This document shows positions 5,934-7,582 of a stretch of 7,582 bases of DNA, one piece after another. The notes below the pieces were generated by a model. It saw only the letters and a list, made by a program, of their open reading frames with translations. It had not been told where the DNA came from and ran no database searches. Position numbers and translations under genes: made by a program. Origin of the DNA: JBJEFI01 sp051873875 (GTDB lineage: Bacteria > Bacillota > Bacilli > Bacillales > Bacillaceae_G); assembly GCA_051873875.1 (NCBI GenBank), contig JBJEFI010000107.1, forward strand, positions 1 through 7,582. Direction: 5' to 3'. Position 1 is the first letter of the stretch; each line of letters begins with the position of its first letter.

Positions 5934-5964
5934 CGAAATATGGCATGCAGAAAGGATGATAACA

Positions 5965-6651
5965 ATGAGTATAAATCCAAATGTTGCGGAAGTTGCCTCT
6001 CTTCTTAGTGAGACATCACGAGCAACCATCTTAACGTGTTTAATGGACGGACGTTTTCATACAGCTAGTGAATTAGCTTTTATAGCTGCTGGTACGCCAC
6101 AAACCGCTAGCTTTCATCTTTCTAAATTAATAGAAGGGAACCTTGTTCATGTTGAAAAACATGGACGCCACCGCTATTATCAATTAATCAATGAAGAAGT
6201 TGCACATATTTTAGAATCTCTTCTTTCCATTTCCCCACCTCCCGAAGTGCGTTCATTAAAACAATCTAGCCAACTAAAATTACTTCGGGAAGCTAGAACA
6301 TGCTATGACCACTTAGCAGGAAAATTAGGGGTCGATTTAACAGAATCAATGTTGGATGCTGGCTATTTAGAAAAAGAAGAAAAAGAGTTTATCCTTACAC
6401 CAATAGGCGAACAATTTTTCAGTGATTTTGGCCTTAATTTAGACGAGTTACGAAAAAAACGCCGCTCCTTTTCTCACGCATGTTTAGATTGGAGTGAACG
6501 TTGTCATCATGTTGTTGGTGCTTTAGGACATGGACTCATGGTACATTTTTTAGAATTAGGTTGGATTATTCAAGTGCCGTCTATTCGTGCTATCAAAGTT
6601 ACCGATAAAGGAAAAGAAGGATTTAAACAAACGTTTAATCTAACTATATAA
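5965..6651 (+). CDS. ArsR-type winged-helix regulator with Cys/His-containing C-terminal domain
   Basis: This 228-residue cytoplasmic DNA-binding protein has a winged helix (about residues 8-88). LSETSRATILTCLMDGR is followed by the recognition helix region TPQTASFHLSKLIEGNLV and the wing EKHGRHRYYQL. It is about twice the length of simple ArsR metal sensors. The extra part carries ARTCYDHLAG (110-119; C113, H116), a short LxxxGYLE...FILTPIGEQFF segment, and ACLDWSERCHH (172-182; C173, C180, H181, H182). These two blocks recur in a family of longer ArsR-like repressors. The ligand is unknown, and Cys/His could bind metal or sense oxidants (inference). I chose ATG 5965: AAAGGA lies about 9 bases upstream and a good promoter lies at 5905-5933, so upstream starts at 5911 and 5956 are unlikely. 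It is convergent with the EamA transporter. Confidence 0.88.
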   Translation: MSINPNVAEVASLLSETSRATILTCLMDGRFHTASELAFIAAGTPQTASFHLSKLIEGNLVHVEKHGRHRYYQLINEEVAHILESLLSISPPPEVRSLKQSSQLKLLREARTCYDHLAGKLGVDLTESMLDAGYLEKEEKEFILTPIGEQFFSDFGLNLDELRKKRRSFSHACLDWSERCHHVVGALGHGLMVHFLELGWIIQVPSIRAIKVTDKGKEGFKQTFNLTI

Positions 6652-6656
6652 CAACG

Positions 6657-6692
6657 AAAAAACCTTCTTAGTCTATCATTAAACTAAGAAGG
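6657..6692 (-). terminator. Terminator of the EamA transporter gene
   Basis: A perfect 10-bp stem CCTTCTTAGT/ACTAAGAAGG (6663-6672 with 6683-6692) is followed on the minus strand by six Ts (6662-6657). On the plus strand no T-tract follows, so it terminates the transporter transcript efficiently and the ArsR transcript less certainly. Confidence 0.85.
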
Positions 6693-6703
6693 GACTACTT
6701 AAA

Positions 6704-7582
6704 CTATTCATTCACTTCTACAATCCGCTCAACCCGTTTCTTTTTCGGCTCAAAATTCCGATTCACAAGATAAATGCCAACAATAATAAACAGACCTCCA
6801 AATAAGACTGCCAAATATAATGGCTCTCCTAATAGCAACCAGCCTGTTAACACACCAAAGAATGGCGCTAAAAATAAGTAAGCACTTGTTTTGCCTGGAT
6901 CAGTATTTTGCAACACATAATACCAGCCAGCAAATTGAACAATGGATGACATAATACTTAACCATACTAAAATGAAAAAAGAATTACCATTCAAAATGAA
7001 TGTTGGTTTTTCAAAGATAAAACTACCAAGTAACAATAACAATCCTCCAAATAACATTTGATAAGCAGACAGAACCCACGTATCAAATAACACACCCCAT
7101 TTGTTGGCCAATAGTGTAGCAATCGCCCAAAAGATAGCAGAAAAAATACCAAAAATAATTCCAATTTCAAACTCAATCTGCCCTCCTACTGTAATGGCCA
7201 CTCCTATTAAGCCTAAAAGAACACCAATCCACTGATAGGCTTTATATTGTTTTTTCAAAAAGATAGTCCCAAATACAATAACTAGTAACGGATTAGAAAA
7301 TGTCAAAATAGATGATTCACCGGCTGTAATCGTCCGCAAACTTAAAAAAATACAGCCCATTACACCTGCCGTTTGGAACGTACCAATTATCAGCATCTTC
7401 ACCCAATTCGCTTTCGATACTGGATGCGGTCTTTTTGCAAGCCAAACAACTACTGCCATAATAATTCCAGCACTAGTAAAACGTAATGATGCTAGTAAAA
7501 TTGGCGAGGAATAGACCAAACCCATTTTGCCAACAGCAAAGGAAGAACCCATTAAAAATGTGGTTAATACTATTAATACCGT
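6704..7582 (-). CDS. EamA/DMT-superfamily transporter, 5' end outside the window
   Basis: This is a drug/metabolite transporter of the EamA family, an inner-membrane protein of about ten helices built from two repeated EamA units. The visible 292 residues contain most of unit one (about 1-130, starting within TVLIVLTTFLMGSSFAVGKMGL-like sequence and including a TAGESSILTFSNPLLV core) and unit two (about 146-275, with WAIATLLANKWG and LFLAPFFGVLTGWLLLGEP). The ARRP-like cytoplasmic loop and a basic tail (EPKKKRVER) fit the family. The reading frame stays open from the apparent Met at 7552 through ten hydrophobic codons to the window edge, so that Met is internal and only a short N-terminal piece is missing. 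The substrate cannot be predicted; relatives export amino acids, metabolites or drugs. Whether the convergent ArsR-type gene controls it is unknown. Confidence 0.9.
   Translation of the reverse strand, partial: TVLIVLTTFLMGSSFAVGKMGLVYSSPILLASLRFTSAGIIMAVVVWLAKRPHPVSKANWVKMLIIGTFQTAGVMGCIFLSLRTITAGESSILTFSNPLLVIVFGTIFLKKQYKAYQWIGVLLGLIGVAITVGGQIEFEIGIIFGIFSAIFWAIATLLANKWGVLFDTWVLSAYQMLFGGLLLLLGSFIFEKPTFILNGNSFFILVWLSIMSSIVQFAGWYYVLQNTDPGKTSAYLFLAPFFGVLTGWLLLGEPLYLAVLFGGLFIIVGIYLVNRNFEPKKKRVERIVEVNE

Noticed and set aside
5911..5964. N-terminal extension of the ArsR-type regulator from an ATG at 5911
   Set aside because: It lies within the promoter (-35 at 5905-5910, TATAAT at 5928-5933), so it would not be in the transcript, and it has no ribosome site.
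7552..7582. ATG at 7550-7552 as the start of the EamA transporter
   Set aside because: The frame stays open with hydrophobic codons to the window edge, the family needs a first helix there, and there is no ribosome site before this ATG.
1..7582. tRNA or rRNA genes, CRISPR arrays, insertion sequences, phage genes
   Set aside because: None was seen on either strand. The only tandem repeat is the coding array in the pheromone gene, and no transposase or integrase sequence is present.

Overview
The window is AT-rich, with strong AGGAGG-type ribosome binding sites and U-tract hairpin terminators. It carries an RRNPP-type (Rap/Rgg/NprR/PlcR/PrgX) peptide-responsive regulator. These traits point to a Gram-positive Bacillales bacterium (Bacillus cereus group, Lysinibacillus, Solibacillus or a relative). 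The sequence alone does not settle the genus.

Layout, left to right. Bases 1-294 hold no gene I can support. A GNAT N-acetyltransferase (295-834, +) runs towards a membrane-anchored polysaccharide deacetylase (890-2122, -), and the two share a bidirectional terminator. Next comes the centre of interest. A 431-residue HTH-TPR regulator (2559-3854, -) is followed, with a one-base TAATG overlap, by a small secreted-peptide gene (2298-2559, -) interrupted by exactly 100 Ns. Divergent from the regulator is a six-helix membrane protein (4154-4927, +) with a TTG start. Beyond it lie a PhnB-like VOC protein (5059-5490, -), a decayed Nudix hydrolase remnant (5668-5923, -), an ArsR-type regulator with a Cys/His-containing C-terminal domain (5965-6651, +), and the 3' part of an EamA/DMT transporter (6704-7582, -) that runs off the window.

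The main discovery candidate is the regulator-peptide pair. Read in the correct frame, the DNA on the far side of the N-gap encodes two tandem copies of PDEDELPKIV, 14 residues apart, ending exactly at a stop codon. The signal-peptide side of the gap breaks off at VTP, which looks like the start of another copy. The four nucleotide differences between the two visible cores are all synonymous. This suggests a pre-pro-pheromone carrying several copies of one signal peptide (core about DELPKIV), in which the assembly failed at the repeat array. The gap length is a placeholder, so a naive translation is thrown out of frame and the repeats are missed.

A working model, which is inference: the precursor is exported by its signal peptide, cut into identical short peptides, re-imported by an oligopeptide permease and sensed by the TPR domain of the regulator. 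The regulator would then act on its own promoter, where an 18-bp perfect inverted repeat overlaps the putative -10 box, and perhaps on the divergent membrane protein gene. The flanking genes look like ordinary chromosomal genes with no evident link to the signalling pair.
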